NCBI GenBank assembly: GCA_003451675.1
Contig: DMCY01000015.1
Location: 1-64,000, forward strand
Direction: 5' to 3'
Length of the DNA stretch: 64,000 nucleotides
Source: Candidatus Atribacteria bacterium
GTDB lineage: Bacteria > Atribacterota > JS1 > SB-45 > 34-128
Made by a program: the position numbers and the translations under genes. Shown here in pieces: positions 10,352-17,904 of this stretch. The notes below the pieces were generated by a model. That model did not search any database, had not been told where the DNA came from, and was given only the letters and a program-made list of their open reading frames with translations. Within the stretch, counting starts at the first letter, position 1; each line of letters starts with the position of its first letter.

Positions 10352-11326
10352 TTGGAAAATAATGTATTACTTAAAGTAAAGAATTTGAAAAAATATTTTC
10401 CCGTGAGAGGGGGAATATTATCCAAGGTAATAGGATATGTCCAGGCGGTAGACGAAATAAGTTTTGATATTAAAAAGGGAGAAACTTTAGGTCTGGTGGG
10501 AGAATCAGGCTGTGGTAAAACTACTGCGGGAAGAACAATTATCAGACTTTTAGAACCCACTGCCGGAGAAGTAGATTTTGAAGGGGAAAATGTCTTTAAA
10601 TTAAGCAAAGAGGAACTCAGAAAAGCAAGACGTAATATTCAAATAATATTTCAGGATCCTTTTGGTTCTCTAAATCCCCGGATGACTGTAGGTGATATAG
10701 TAGGAGAGGCATTAATTATTCATAAAATTGCGAAGAATAAAAAAGAAAAAGAGGAAAGAGTTAAAGATTTATTAGAAACCGTTGGCTTAAACGCAGGACA
10801 TGTAAGAAGGTATCCTCATGAATTTAGCGGAGGACAGAGACAAAGAATTGGAATAGCCCGAGCTTTGGCTCTGAATCCTAAATTAGTAATTTGTGATGAA
10901 CCCGTATCTGCGCTCGATGTTTCCATTCAAGCTCAAGTAATAAATTTATTAGAAGATTTGCAAGAAAAATTTAAGCTTACTTATTTGTTTATTGCTCACG
11001 ATTTGAGTGTGGTGAAACACATTTCTGATAGAGTTGCAGTAATGTATTTGGGTAAGATTGTAGAGCTGACCTCTACTTATGAATTATATGATAATCCTCA
11101 ACATCCCTATACTGAAGCACTCCTTTCAGCTGTACCTATCCCTGACCCCACTCTAAACAGACAAAGAATTGTTTTGGAGGGAGATGTTCCAAGCCCGTTT
11201 AACCCTCCTAAAGGTTGCCGTTTCCATCCGAGATGTAAATATGCTAAACCAATTTGCAGCCAGGAAGAACCTAAATTAATAGATATAAATGGTGGACATT
11301 ATGTAGCTTGCCATTTGAGAAAATAA
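10352..11326 (+). CDS. oppF: Oligopeptide/dipeptide ABC transporter ATPase, OppF/DppF type
   Basis: Second ATPase of the peptide importer pair. Walker A GESGCGKT lies near residue 50, signature FSGGQRQR near 155, and Walker B LVICDEP follows. The C-terminal oligopeptide-transporter extension has [11 protein letters not shown] and a late Cys (VACHL). The protein has 324 residues. The start is TTG at 10352, supported by the purine-rich GGGAGGGAAAAAGG immediately upstream and the normal family N-terminus ([16 protein letters not shown]). Confidence 0.92.
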   Translation: MENNVLLKVKNLKKYFPVRGGILSKVIGYVQAVDEISFDIKKGETLGLVGESGCGKTTAGRTIIRLLEPTAGEVDFEGENVFKLSKEELRKARRNIQIIFQDPFGSLNPRMTVGDIVGEALIIHKIAKNKKEKEERVKDLLETVGLNAGHVRRYPHEFSGGQRQRIGIARALALNPKLVICDEPVSALDVSIQAQVINLLEDLQEKFKLTYLFIAHDLSVVKHISDRVAVMYLGKIVELTSTYELYDNPQHPYTEALLSAVPIPDPTLNRQRIVLEGDVPSPFNPPKGCRFHPRCKYAKPICSQEEPKLIDINGGHYVACHLRK

Positions 11327-11410
11327 AATATTTTATATTTATAATTTTTTAATCCTTTTATAAATAAGTGATCACAATTTATACACTAAAATTATAGATG
11401 AATAGTTAAT

Positions 11411-11450
11411 TGATTAAACACATATCAGTTTTATCTGTGTAATCATTTTT
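11411..11450 (+). terminator. Possible terminator between oppF and tRNA-Leu
   Basis: TGATTAAACACA pairs with TGTGTAATCA (two-base bulge) around a short loop region containing CAG-TTTTAT-CTG, and is followed by TTTTT. Position and T-run fit a Rho-independent terminator for oppF. Confidence 0.4.
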
Positions 11451-11467
11451 AATTATGTTAAGATTTT

Positions 11468-11555
11468 GCCGGGATGGCGGAATAGGTAGACGCGTCAGCT
11501 TGAGGGGCTGGTGAGCTTATTGCTTGTGGGGGTTCAAATCCCCCTCCCGGCACCA
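11468..11555 (+). tRNA. tRNA-Leu (anticodon GAG)
   Basis: The 7-bp acceptor stem GCCGGGA/TCCCGGC is followed by A and an encoded CCA. The anticodon arm CAGC-TTGAGGG-GCTG presents GAG. A long variable arm (GGTGAGCTTATTGCTTGTGG region) marks it as a class II leucine tRNA, and the T arm contains GGTTCAAATCC. The gene is 88 bases with CCA and decodes CUC/CUU. Confidence 0.97.
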
Positions 11556-11563
11556 ATAAATAT

Positions 11564-11605
11564 TTCAACAAAAAGAGGAAGGGATGACTTCCTCTTTTTG
11601 TTGAA
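11564..11605 (+). terminator. Strong Rho-independent terminator after tRNA-Leu
   Basis: A perfect 18-bp stem (TTCAACAAAAAGAGGAAG with its exact reverse complement) encloses a 6-base loop GGATGA. The 3' arm contains TTTTT. It starts 9 bases after the tRNA CCA. Confidence 0.85.
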
Positions 11606-11812
11606 AGTTACTTAGTTAGCTGGTTACTTGGTTAACTGGTTGGGAATTAATTTACGAAATATAAAATAAATTAGTCGTTAGTATGTAATATAAATACAAG
11701 TTACAAGATGCAAGGCGTAAGTTATTTAAATATCCAGTTACTCAATCAATTTAGTTAACCAGTTAGTTGTTTTGATTTTATTTCCTTAACTAACTAACCA
11801 ACTAACCAAATT
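11606..11812. repeat. Quasi-repeat element, copy similar to 21056-21275
   Basis: The left end is TTAGTTAGCTGGTTACTTGG and the right end TTAACTAACTAACCAACTAACC (inverted). The interior (GGGAATTAATTTACGAAAT, ATACAAGTTACAAGATGCAAG, CCAGTTACTCAATCAATTTA, TTGATTTTATTTCC) matches the block at 21056-21275 in order and orientation. It ends a few bases before the hypA ribosome binding site. Confidence 0.75.
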
Positions 11813-11824
11813 TAGGTGAAAGTC

Positions 11825-12166
11825 ATGCATGAAGGCTCGATTGCTCAAAATTTATTAGCCATTGCCATAGAAAAAGCTAAAGAATACAAAGCAAATACGA
11901 TAACTCTTATTCGAATAAAAGTTGGAGAATTTGCCGGAGTAAACCAATCTGCCTTAGAGTTTGCTTTCGATAATTTTAGCCAAGGCACCATTGCGGAAAA
12001 AGCATCTTTGGAGATAATATCGTCTCCTTTATTAGGGAAATGCCGAAAGTGTAACGAAGTTTTCGAGATTAAAAAAGATAATTTTAAATGTACGAAATGT
12101 TATAGCTTAGAGATAGATATAATTTCCGGCGAAGATTTGTATATTGAAGATATTGAAATAGAATAA
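11825..12166 (+). CDS. hypA: Hydrogenase nickel insertion protein HypA
   Basis: HypA delivers nickel to [NiFe] hydrogenase precursors together with HypB. ATG 11825 is chosen because HypA must begin MHE (His2 and Glu3 bind nickel) and AGGTGA lies 7 bases upstream; the longer reading from GTG 11816 would bury this N-terminus. Two CxxC pairs (CRKC and CTKC) form the structural zinc site in the C-terminal half. The protein has 113 residues. Its position directly before the mbh operon suits its role, while the other hyp genes lie 43 kb downstream. Confidence 0.95.
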   Translation: MHEGSIAQNLLAIAIEKAKEYKANTITLIRIKVGEFAGVNQSALEFAFDNFSQGTIAEKASLEIISSPLLGKCRKCNEVFEIKKDNFKCTKCYSLEIDIISGEDLYIEDIEIE

Positions 12167-12193
12167 AATATTCAAAGTTTTTTTAAAAAAAAC

Positions 12194-12233
12194 TTTACAT
12201 TAAACAAAATAAAATGTTATACTTTATTTTGTT
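12194..12233 (+). promoter_or_regulatory. Candidate mbh promoter with overlapping palindrome
   Basis: TTTACA (12194-12199) and TATACT (12218-12223) are 18 bases apart, upstream of mbhA. An inverted repeat AACAAAATAAA/TTTATTTTGTT (12203-12213 and 12223-12233, 9-base spacer) covers the spacer and -10 region, the position expected of an operator. It does not match the Rex consensus. A T-rich imperfect hairpin at 12175-12195 may end the hypA transcript. Confidence 0.5.
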
Positions 12234-12258
12234 AATTTAAGTTAAAAGAGGTGAAGTG

Positions 12259-12768
12259 ATGATAGATTTTATTGTAACCTTTTTGCTTAGCATGCTTACC
12301 TATCTAATTCTTACAGCCAGCCAGGGAGAAGTATGGGGGCTATGGAGCATTTTCGAAATTATAACCGGAATTGTACTTTCCTTTATCGTAGCCTTTATAG
12401 CCAATAAAGTATTATTTCAAAAGAGAACTTACAGAATGTTAAACCCGCTTAGGTGGGTTATTTTTTTGATTTATTTAATTGGTCCATTTTTCTGGGCAAT
12501 GGCTAAGGCTAATATCGATGTTGCTTATCGAGTAATTACCGGAAAAATAAATCCTGGTATAGTAAAAATATCCCCAGGATTGAAGACCGATCTGGGGATA
12601 ACTTTATTGGCAGATTCGATTACTTTAACCCCGGGAACTCTCAGTGTTGATATTGATGAAAAAAATAATGATTTATACATTCATTGGATAAATGTTACCA
12701 CTTTAAAACCTACTACCCACCATATTTGTGCTAATTTTCCTCAGTGGATAAGGAGGATTGCAGAATGA
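12259..12768 (+). CDS. mbhA: Mbh subunit A, MrpE-like cation antiporter subunit
   Basis: This is a membrane protein of the MnhE/MrpE family and the first subunit of the Na+-translocating module of a membrane-bound [NiFe] hydrogenase. The three hydrophobic segments in the first half are followed by a soluble C-terminal domain with the family motif DSITLTPGTLSVDID and YIHWINV. I choose ATG 12259 (the preceding in-frame GTG at 12256 is also possible); AAGAGGTGA lies upstream. It overlaps the next gene at ATGA. In cluster order it corresponds to Pyrococcus furiosus mbhA. Confidence 0.88.
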   Translation: MIDFIVTFLLSMLTYLILTASQGEVWGLWSIFEIITGIVLSFIVAFIANKVLFQKRTYRMLNPLRWVIFLIYLIGPFFWAMAKANIDVAYRVITGKINPGIVKISPGLKTDLGITLLADSITLTPGTLSVDIDEKNNDLYIHWINVTTLKPTTHHICANFPQWIRRIAE

Positions 12769-13037
12769 ACGAATTTTTTAAAATTTTTATTATTCCCGGA
12801 GGATTATTGCTGTTATTTATGTTCTTATCTTTAATCAGATTGATTCTCGGGCCCACTGTTCCTGATAGAATAGTAGCTTTGGATACCATAAATACTTTAG
12901 TGGTAGCCGGGATGATTCTTGTAGGGGCAGCTTATGAAGAAGTTATTTATATTGATGTGGCTATTGTTTATGCTTTGCTATCCTATATTGGTACTCTATA
13001 TGTAGCAAAATATTTAGAAGGGAGAGCTAAGAAGTAA
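12765..13037 (+). CDS. mbhB: Mbh subunit B, MrpF-like
   Basis: Small three-helix MnhF/MrpF membrane protein containing the family segment RLILGPTVPDRIVALDTINT near the N-terminus. The start is ATG 12765, overlapping the mbhA stop (ATGA) with AAGGAGGA 8 bases before it, giving 90 residues. It belongs to the ion-translocating half of the hydrogenase. Confidence 0.88.
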   Translation: MNEFFKIFIIPGGLLLLFMFLSLIRLILGPTVPDRIVALDTINTLVVAGMILVGAAYEEVIYIDVAIVYALLSYIGTLYVAKYLEGRAKK

Positions 13038-13399
13038 TGGAAATATTGTTAACTATTTTATATATTTTTTTAGGAATAGGTGTATTTTTTAATTGTTTAG
13101 GTTCAATAGGCCTCCTTAGATTTCCTGATGTTTACACCAGACTTCATGCTGCAACTAAAGCTACTACTTTTGGCTCAATATTTACTTCTTTAGCAGTTAT
13201 TGTTTATGGTTTTTCCCGGTGGAATATTACCGGAGATTCAAAATTTATAGTCCTTGCTCTCCATACTATTGTGGCATTAGTCTGTTTAGTAATTACCAAC
13301 CCAACGGGGGCCCATGCTATTGCCCGAGCAGCTCACCGTAGTGGAGTAATGCCTAAACAAGCAGTAATTGACGAATTAAAGGAGGCTAAATTAAAATGA
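13037..13399 (+). CDS. mbhC: Mbh subunit C, MrpG-like
   Basis: MnhG/MrpG family membrane subunit of 120 residues with about three helices and the family motif SIGLLRFPDVYTRLHAATKATT near residues 23-44. The ATG overlaps the preceding TAA by one base, showing tight translational coupling. The C-terminal GAHAIARAAHRSG is also family-typical. Confidence 0.9.
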   Translation: MEILLTILYIFLGIGVFFNCLGSIGLLRFPDVYTRLHAATKATTFGSIFTSLAVIVYGFSRWNITGDSKFIVLALHTIVALVCLVITNPTGAHAIARAAHRSGVMPKQAVIDELKEAKLK

Positions 13400-13635
13400 G
13401 TTCCTTTGTTGAGATAATTCATATTTCTACCTTAGTATTGATGATAATTGCTAGCTTTTTAGCGATAGTTTTTAAGAAATTATTGCCCTCAATAATTGCC
13501 TTGTCGGTAGCCAGTTTGCTTCTTTCATTAGAGTTTTACCTTTTACATGCTCCAGATGTAGCCATAGCTGAAGCAGCTATCGGAGCAGGATTGACTATGG
13601 CAATATTTATCTTTGCTATTAGAGGGACTAGATAG
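13396..13635 (+). CDS. mbhD: Mbh subunit D, DUF4040 (MrpA C-terminal-like)
   Basis: This 79-residue membrane protein corresponds to the DUF4040/MbhD segment of MrpA. The second half, HAPDVAIAEAAIGAGLTMAI, is the conserved part with helix-borne acidic residues on the ion path. It overlaps mbhC at ATGA. In Mrp antiporters this piece is fused in the long MrpA; here it is separate, as in archaeal Mbh. Confidence 0.87.
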   Translation: MSSFVEIIHISTLVLMIIASFLAIVFKKLLPSIIALSVASLLLSLEFYLLHAPDVAIAEAAIGAGLTMAIFIFAIRGTR

Positions 13636-13647
13636 GGGGAGGATAAA

Positions 13648-13914
13648 ATGAAAAAAATAATTTTCGGTATCGCTTTTATAATATTTTTTTCTTTCTTGAT
13701 AGTTAGCGCCATAAATATGAGAACGTTCGGAGAACCTACTATTAGCGAAATGGATGATTACTTTATTGAAAATGCTCAGAGCGAGACCGGGGCAAACAAT
13801 GTAGTAACTTCCATCGTCTTTGACTATAGAGGTTTTGATACTTTAGGGGAAGCTACAGTCCTTTTTACCGCAGTAGTGGGAATTGTAGCTCTGTTCAGGG
13901 GGGTTAAGAAATGA
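13648..13914 (+). CDS. mbhE: Mbh subunit E (MrpA C-terminal / MrpB N-terminal-like)
   Basis: This 88-residue protein has one helix at each end and the conserved central motif VVTSIVFDYRGFDTLGEATV, characteristic of the MbhE segment of MrpA. A GGGGGAGGA ribosome binding site precedes the ATG. The downstream gene overlaps it by 4 bases. It takes part in the membrane arm of the hydrogenase. Confidence 0.87.
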   Translation: MKKIIFGIAFIIFFSFLIVSAINMRTFGEPTISEMDDYFIENAQSETGANNVVTSIVFDYRGFDTLGEATVLFTAVVGIVALFRGVKK

Positions 13915-14387
13915 AAGAGATGTCCAGGATAGTAAAGACTGTTACCAATTTTGTGTATGGTTTTATTATTATTTTTGGTTTTTATATAATAGTACACGGT
14001 CATCTTACTCCAGGGGGAGGCTTTCAAGGAGGTGCTGTAGTAGGCTCTGCTTTTGCTTTACTATTAGTATCTTATGGCAGTTTGAATTCCAAGAAATTTC
14101 TTAAAAAGGATATTTTCTCACTCTTTGAAAACTTTGGTTTAATCCTGTTTATAGTATTAGGTTTTTCGGGATTAGGAATCACCTTTTTTTATAACTTTTT
14201 AGCTAACAGTGGGGGCTGGTTCGGTGATGCTGCTGTGATCGGTGTTAATCCAGGTAATATGAATACCGGAGGAGTAATTCCTCTGATGAATATTGCCGTT
14301 GGATTAGAAGTTTTATCTGCTTTTGGGGTTATTGTTTTAACTATGGCTAGTGGAGCGGAATTTACTAAGAAAAAGGAGAATTCGTAA
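13911..14387 (+). CDS. mbhF: Mbh subunit F, MrpB-like
   Basis: MnhB/MrpB family subunit of 158 residues with four predicted helices. The conserved motif HGHLTPGGGFQGGAVVGSAF is near residues 27-46, and PLMNIAVGLEV is near the C-terminus. The start overlaps mbhE at ATGA. It is part of the ion antiporter-like module. Confidence 0.9.
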   Translation: MKEMSRIVKTVTNFVYGFIIIFGFYIIVHGHLTPGGGFQGGAVVGSAFALLLVSYGSLNSKKFLKKDIFSLFENFGLILFIVLGFSGLGITFFYNFLANSGGWFGDAAVIGVNPGNMNTGGVIPLMNIAVGLEVLSAFGVIVLTMASGAEFTKKKENS

Positions 14388-14388
14388 A

Positions 14389-14736
14389 ATGATAGGCAAT
14401 TTACCTTATGTTGCAGTAGCAATATTTATTGGATTAGGAATTTATGCTCTTATGTTTAAGAAGAATTTAATCAAAATTGCAATTGGCGTATGTCTAATTG
14501 AAAACGGAGTAAATTTATTTTTAATCACTTTAGGGTACAGAAAAGGAGCAATTGCCCCGATTTATACCCAGGCACCCTCTGGACAAGCAATGGTCTTGCC
14601 AACTCCTCAAGCCCTGACTCTTACCAGTATAGTTATAGGTATCGCAACTACTGCCCTAATATTGTCGGTTGCCATGATGATTTATAAACACTACGGGACT
14701 TTGGATACAGATCAGGTAAGGAGGTTGAAAGGATGA
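14389..14736 (+). CDS. mbhG: Mbh subunit G, MrpC/NuoK-like
   Basis: MnhC/MrpC, homologous to NuoK. It has three helices with family segments KIAIGVCLIENGVNLFL and PTPQALTLTSIVIGIATTAL. ATG 14389 is chosen because AAGGAG lies 10 bases upstream and it starts at the usual first helix; an upstream in-frame ATG at 14350 lies within mbhF. The protein has 115 residues and overlaps mbhH by 4 bases. Confidence 0.9.
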   Translation: MIGNLPYVAVAIFIGLGIYALMFKKNLIKIAIGVCLIENGVNLFLITLGYRKGAIAPIYTQAPSGQAMVLPTPQALTLTSIVIGIATTALILSVAMMIYKHYGTLDTDQVRRLKG

Positions 14737-16298
14737 ATCTATCGAACCATATTCCTATATTAATAATAGCTATACCCTTATTGGCAGCTTTTTTAGTTCC
14801 GCTTATCGGTCGGATAAATAAAAAAGCTACGGGGATTCTTACCACCCTTGCTTTAAGTGTAAGTTTAATTTTGACCATTGCTTTAGCGGTGAAAATACTA
14901 ACAGTTGGTCCCCAGGTATATGTATTTGGTGCAACATCTCCAACTCTGACTTTGCCTTCAGGGTTAAAATTCCCAATCAGAATTATGTTCCAGATAGATG
15001 CAATGAGCATATTTATGGGTTTAATTACTGCAGTTGTTTCTTTTTTAGGGGCAATCTATTCTTTATCTTTTATAAAAAAATATGATGGAGAGGATAAATA
15101 TTATTCTCTTTTATTGCTTTTAACTGTAGGTATGTTTGGGATGGAATTTACCGGTGATATATTTAACTTCTTTGTATTTTTGGAAATTGCCTCTATTGCT
15201 TCGGTTGCTCTAATTTCTTTTAGAGGGACTGATTTAGGAGAACCAGCTGAAGCGGGGTTTAAATATATGGTGGTTAGCTCAATATCTGCTCTTATGGTTT
15301 TATTTGCAGTGGGAATATTTTATGGGCAGTACGATGTTCTTAATTTTGCAGCTATAGCTAGTGTAATTAAGTACTCACAATTAGACAAGATTGCTTTGGG
15401 CCTTTTAATACCAGTTCTGGCTATGAAGGCAGGAGCGGTACCGATGCATATGTGGACACCAGATGCTTATTCGGAGGCACCTGCACCGATCACTATGATA
15501 TTGGTTGCTGCCAGCCAGGCTAGTTTATATGCTTTATTTAGAATAGTTTTTTCCTTATATAATATTTCTTTAAATACTTTAACTGTAGGCTGGATAATTA
15601 TTATTTTTGGTCTTTTATCTATGTTTATCGGAGTTACAATGGCTATTGTTCAAAAAGATATAAAAAGACTTATGGCTTATCACGCTGTCTCTCAGACTGG
15701 CTACATGCTTCTGGGGGTAGGAGTAGGATTGGCTGTTTTAGGTAACCCTACAGCTTTACATCAATATGGAATTACCGCTATGGAGGGTGGAATATTTCAT
15801 ATTATGAATCACGCTATGTATAAGGGCTTGCTATTTTTAACTGCCGGTGCTTTATTTTTCAGGACAGGGACAAGAGATCTTAATAAAATGGGTGGTTTGG
15901 CTCACTCGATGAAATATACTACTATTTTCTTTATTATTGGAGCAGCAGCCATTGCCGGGCTTCCGCCCTTTAACGGCTTTGCCTCTAAACTTTTAATTTA
16001 CGAATCTGTGTATAAATTTAATCCCTTGCTTTCTATAATAGCCATGGTAGTTAGTATCCTAACTTTGGCATCATTTGTTAAAGTATTTCATAGTGCATTT
16101 TTAGGTCCAAAATTACCTCAATTTAAAGAAGTCAAAGAAGTCCCGCGTAGCATGGTCTTTGCTATGGCGGTTTTATCCTGTATCATAATATTCTTTGGAT
16201 TATTCCCTGATTTAATAATAAAAAATTTAGTGCATCCTGCGGTAGTGTCTTTAATAGAGCAATTGCAATATACCGGCACAGTATTAGGAGGTATGTAG
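14733..16298 (+). CDS. mbhH: Mbh subunit H, MrpD/NuoN-like antiporter subunit
   Basis: Large proton/sodium-antiporter membrane protein (Proton_antipo_M family) of 521 residues with about 14 helices. Family landmarks are GDIFNFFVFLEIASIAS (TM5 Glu), KAGAVPMHMWTPDAYSEAPAP (TM7 Lys region), KDIKRLMAYHAVSQTGYM, and IAGLPPFNGFASKLLIY. It is the only full-size antiporter subunit in this operon, as in archaeal Mbh. It pumps ions using the energy of ferredoxin-driven H2 formation. Confidence 0.92.
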   Translation: MNLSNHIPILIIAIPLLAAFLVPLIGRINKKATGILTTLALSVSLILTIALAVKILTVGPQVYVFGATSPTLTLPSGLKFPIRIMFQIDAMSIFMGLITAVVSFLGAIYSLSFIKKYDGEDKYYSLLLLLTVGMFGMEFTGDIFNFFVFLEIASIASVALISFRGTDLGEPAEAGFKYMVVSSISALMVLFAVGIFYGQYDVLNFAAIASVIKYSQLDKIALGLLIPVLAMKAGAVPMHMWTPDAYSEAPAPITMILVAASQASLYALFRIVFSLYNISLNTLTVGWIIIIFGLLSMFIGVTMAIVQKDIKRLMAYHAVSQTGYMLLGVGVGLAVLGNPTALHQYGITAMEGGIFHIMNHAMYKGLLFLTAGALFFRTGTRDLNKMGGLAHSMKYTTIFFIIGAAAIAGLPPFNGFASKLLIYESVYKFNPLLSIIAMVVSILTLASFVKVFHSAFLGPKLPQFKEVKEVPRSMVFAMAVLSCIIIFFGLFPDLIIKNLVHPAVVSLIEQLQYTGTVLGGM

Positions 16299-16301
16299 AA
16301 A

Positions 16302-16643
16302 ATGTTAGGATTGCTAGAAACAGGTAGCGGTTTTTGGAGTGCAATAATTTGGATAGTAGTTGTATTAATTATTGGGAGTATCGTAATTTATATCAGAAAT
16401 AAAGGTGAAGATAGTTATAAAAAAAATACCGAACAGGATAAACCTTTTATTTCCGGTAATCCCGAAGAAAGTAAAGAAGGTTCTCATTTAAGTGCGAGCC
16501 ATATTTATTGGGGGTTTACAGAAGCGTTAAAGGGTTATTATAATCCTTTAGTAAAAATGCACACTGGCAATATAAATGATTATTCTAGCTGGATAATTGT
16601 AATAACTGCGATAATATTAATTATGGTAGGGGTGAGTGGATAG
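16302..16643 (+). CDS. mbhI: Mbh subunit I, small membrane linker
   Basis: This 113-residue protein has one N-terminal and one C-terminal transmembrane helix and a charged loop between them with HIYWGFTEALKGYYNPLVKMHTG. It corresponds by position and topology to MbhI, which bridges the Mrp-like and hydrogenase modules in the archaeal complex. The assignment rests mainly on synteny. The next gene starts at the overlapping GTG. Confidence 0.78.
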   Translation: MLGLLETGSGFWSAIIWIVVVLIIGSIVIYIRNKGEDSYKKNTEQDKPFISGNPEESKEGSHLSASHIYWGFTEALKGYYNPLVKMHTGNINDYSSWIIVITAIILIMVGVSG

Positions 16644-17092
16644 TGAGATTAAATAAATATTTCGAAAGATCTCTCTGGGTTTTTCATCTAAATACAGGTT
16701 CTTGTAATGGTTGTGATATTGAAATTGTAGCAGGACTAACTCCCCGGTACGATTTAGAAAGATTTGGGATTAAATTGGTAGGTAGTCCTAAGCATGCAGA
16801 TGTATTATTGGTAACCGGTCCAGTGACCGGGAGAATGGCCGATAGAGTAAAACGTGTTTATGAACAAACTCCTGATCCTAAAGCAGTAATAGCAATTGGG
16901 GCATGTGGAACAAGTGGAGGAGTCTTTTACAACTCCTACAATCTCTCAGGTTCTATAGACAAAGTTATACCGGTAGATGTTTATGTTCCAGGATGTCCTC
17001 CTCGGCCGGAAGCTATAATAAATGGAGTGTTACAAGCCTGGATAAAATTAGAAAAGTTAAGAGAAAGTATGAAAGCTGCTCCAGCAAAGTAG
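16643..17092 (+). CDS. mbhJ: Mbh hydrogenase small subunit J (NuoB-like)
   Basis: Small [4Fe-4S] subunit of a group 4 [NiFe] hydrogenase, homologous to NuoB. Cluster ligands are visible in GSCNGCDIEI, IGACGTSGG and PGCPPRPEA, the proximal cluster arrangement. The start is GTG at 16643, overlapping mbhI. It has 149 residues. A 245-bp repeat block separates it from mbhK. Confidence 0.93.
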   Translation: MRLNKYFERSLWVFHLNTGSCNGCDIEIVAGLTPRYDLERFGIKLVGSPKHADVLLVTGPVTGRMADRVKRVYEQTPDPKAVIAIGACGTSGGVFYNSYNLSGSIDKVIPVDVYVPGCPPRPEAIINGVLQAWIKLEKLRESMKAAPAK

Positions 17093-17330
17093 CGAAAACG
17101 TATCTCGTTAAAAATAACTTACTTAGTTAACTAGTTACCTGGTTAGATAGTTAAGAAAGCAAAAGGAAGAAACCAGGAGCCAAAATAAATGCGTATCTCG
17201 TATCCCGGGAATAAGATAAGAACCAAAAAAATATGAATAGCGTGTATCGTATAGTATTAGTATTAAACCAGCTAACTAAGTAACCAACTAACCAGCCGAC
17301 TAAATACTAGTGACTAAAAAAGAAAAGGTG
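17093..17330. repeat. Quasi-repeat element inserted inside the mbh operon
   Basis: This 245-bp gap between mbhJ and mbhK has no gene. The left end reads CTTAGTTAACTAGTTACCTG and the right end AACCAGCTAACTAAGTAACC and onward (inverted). The interior contains AAGGAAGAAACCAGGAGCC, GTATCTCGTATCCCGGG and GCGTGTATCGTATAG words. In the second hydrogenase operon the equivalent NuoB/NuoC gap is only 49 bp, so this looks like an insertion. Transcription must read through it if the 14 genes form one operon. Confidence 0.7.
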
Positions 17331-17337
17331 GTAGAGA

Positions 17338-17904
17338 ATGGAACACATGAAACCAGAAGAAATTATAGAATTATTTAAAGAAAAATTTAATGGTTCGGTT
17401 ACAAATAGCAAAATAGAAATTAAAACAGCAGGATTAAAAAAGACTAGCTATAGTTTAATATGGTTAGAGATAGAACTAAAGGACTTTAAAGAAGCAGTAA
17501 AACTTTTATGCACTATTCAATTTCCTCATTTTGCTATAATTTCAGATAATGATACAGGGGAAGAAATCAAATTAACCTATCATTTCTCCCTTTATTATGG
17601 AGAGAGATTTAAAGAAATATCCTTGAATCTAGCTACTAATTTACCAAAAAATAATCTTAAGATACCCACTATTACCGATCTAATACCGGGGGCCCAGACT
17701 TCAGAAAGAGAGATGAAAGAAATGATGGGGATTACCTTTGAGGGTTTACCTGATTTACCTAATATATTTTTACCAATAGATTTTTCAAAAGGTGTTTTTC
17801 CTTTTAGAAAAGATGAAAAAGGGATATATCCTTTAAGCAAAAATGGTAAACATGTAGGTGGTAATATAACTGATAAAGAAGAAGAGGTGAAAAAAGTTGA
17901 GTAA
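17338..17904 (+). CDS. mbhK: Mbh subunit K (NuoC-like)
   Basis: Soluble 30-kDa NuoC-type subunit of 188 residues supporting the large subunit. The family region LIPGAQTSEREMKEMMGITFEGLPDLPNIFLP sits at about residues 114-145 and FPFRKDEKG follows. The start is ATG 17338 with AAAGGTGGT upstream. It overlaps mbhL by 8 bases. Confidence 0.88.
   Translation: MEHMKPEEIIELFKEKFNGSVTNSKIEIKTAGLKKTSYSLIWLEIELKDFKEAVKLLCTIQFPHFAIISDNDTGEEIKLTYHFSLYYGERFKEISLNLATNLPKNNLKIPTITDLIPGAQTSEREMKEMMGITFEGLPDLPNIFLPIDFSKGVFPFRKDEKGIYPLSKNGKHVGGNITDKEEEVKKVE

Noticed and set aside
12744..12764. Longer mrpF-like start at 12744
   Set aside because: The extension lies inside mbhA and covers the strong ribosome binding site that serves ATG 12765.
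14648..15010. Minus-strand open frame of 120 codons opposite mbhG/mbhH
   Set aside because: It lies antisense across two confident overlapping Mrp genes and shows no recognisable protein; a coding shadow. Other long minus-strand frames (for example at 32358-32783 and 41247-41750) are rejected for the same reason.
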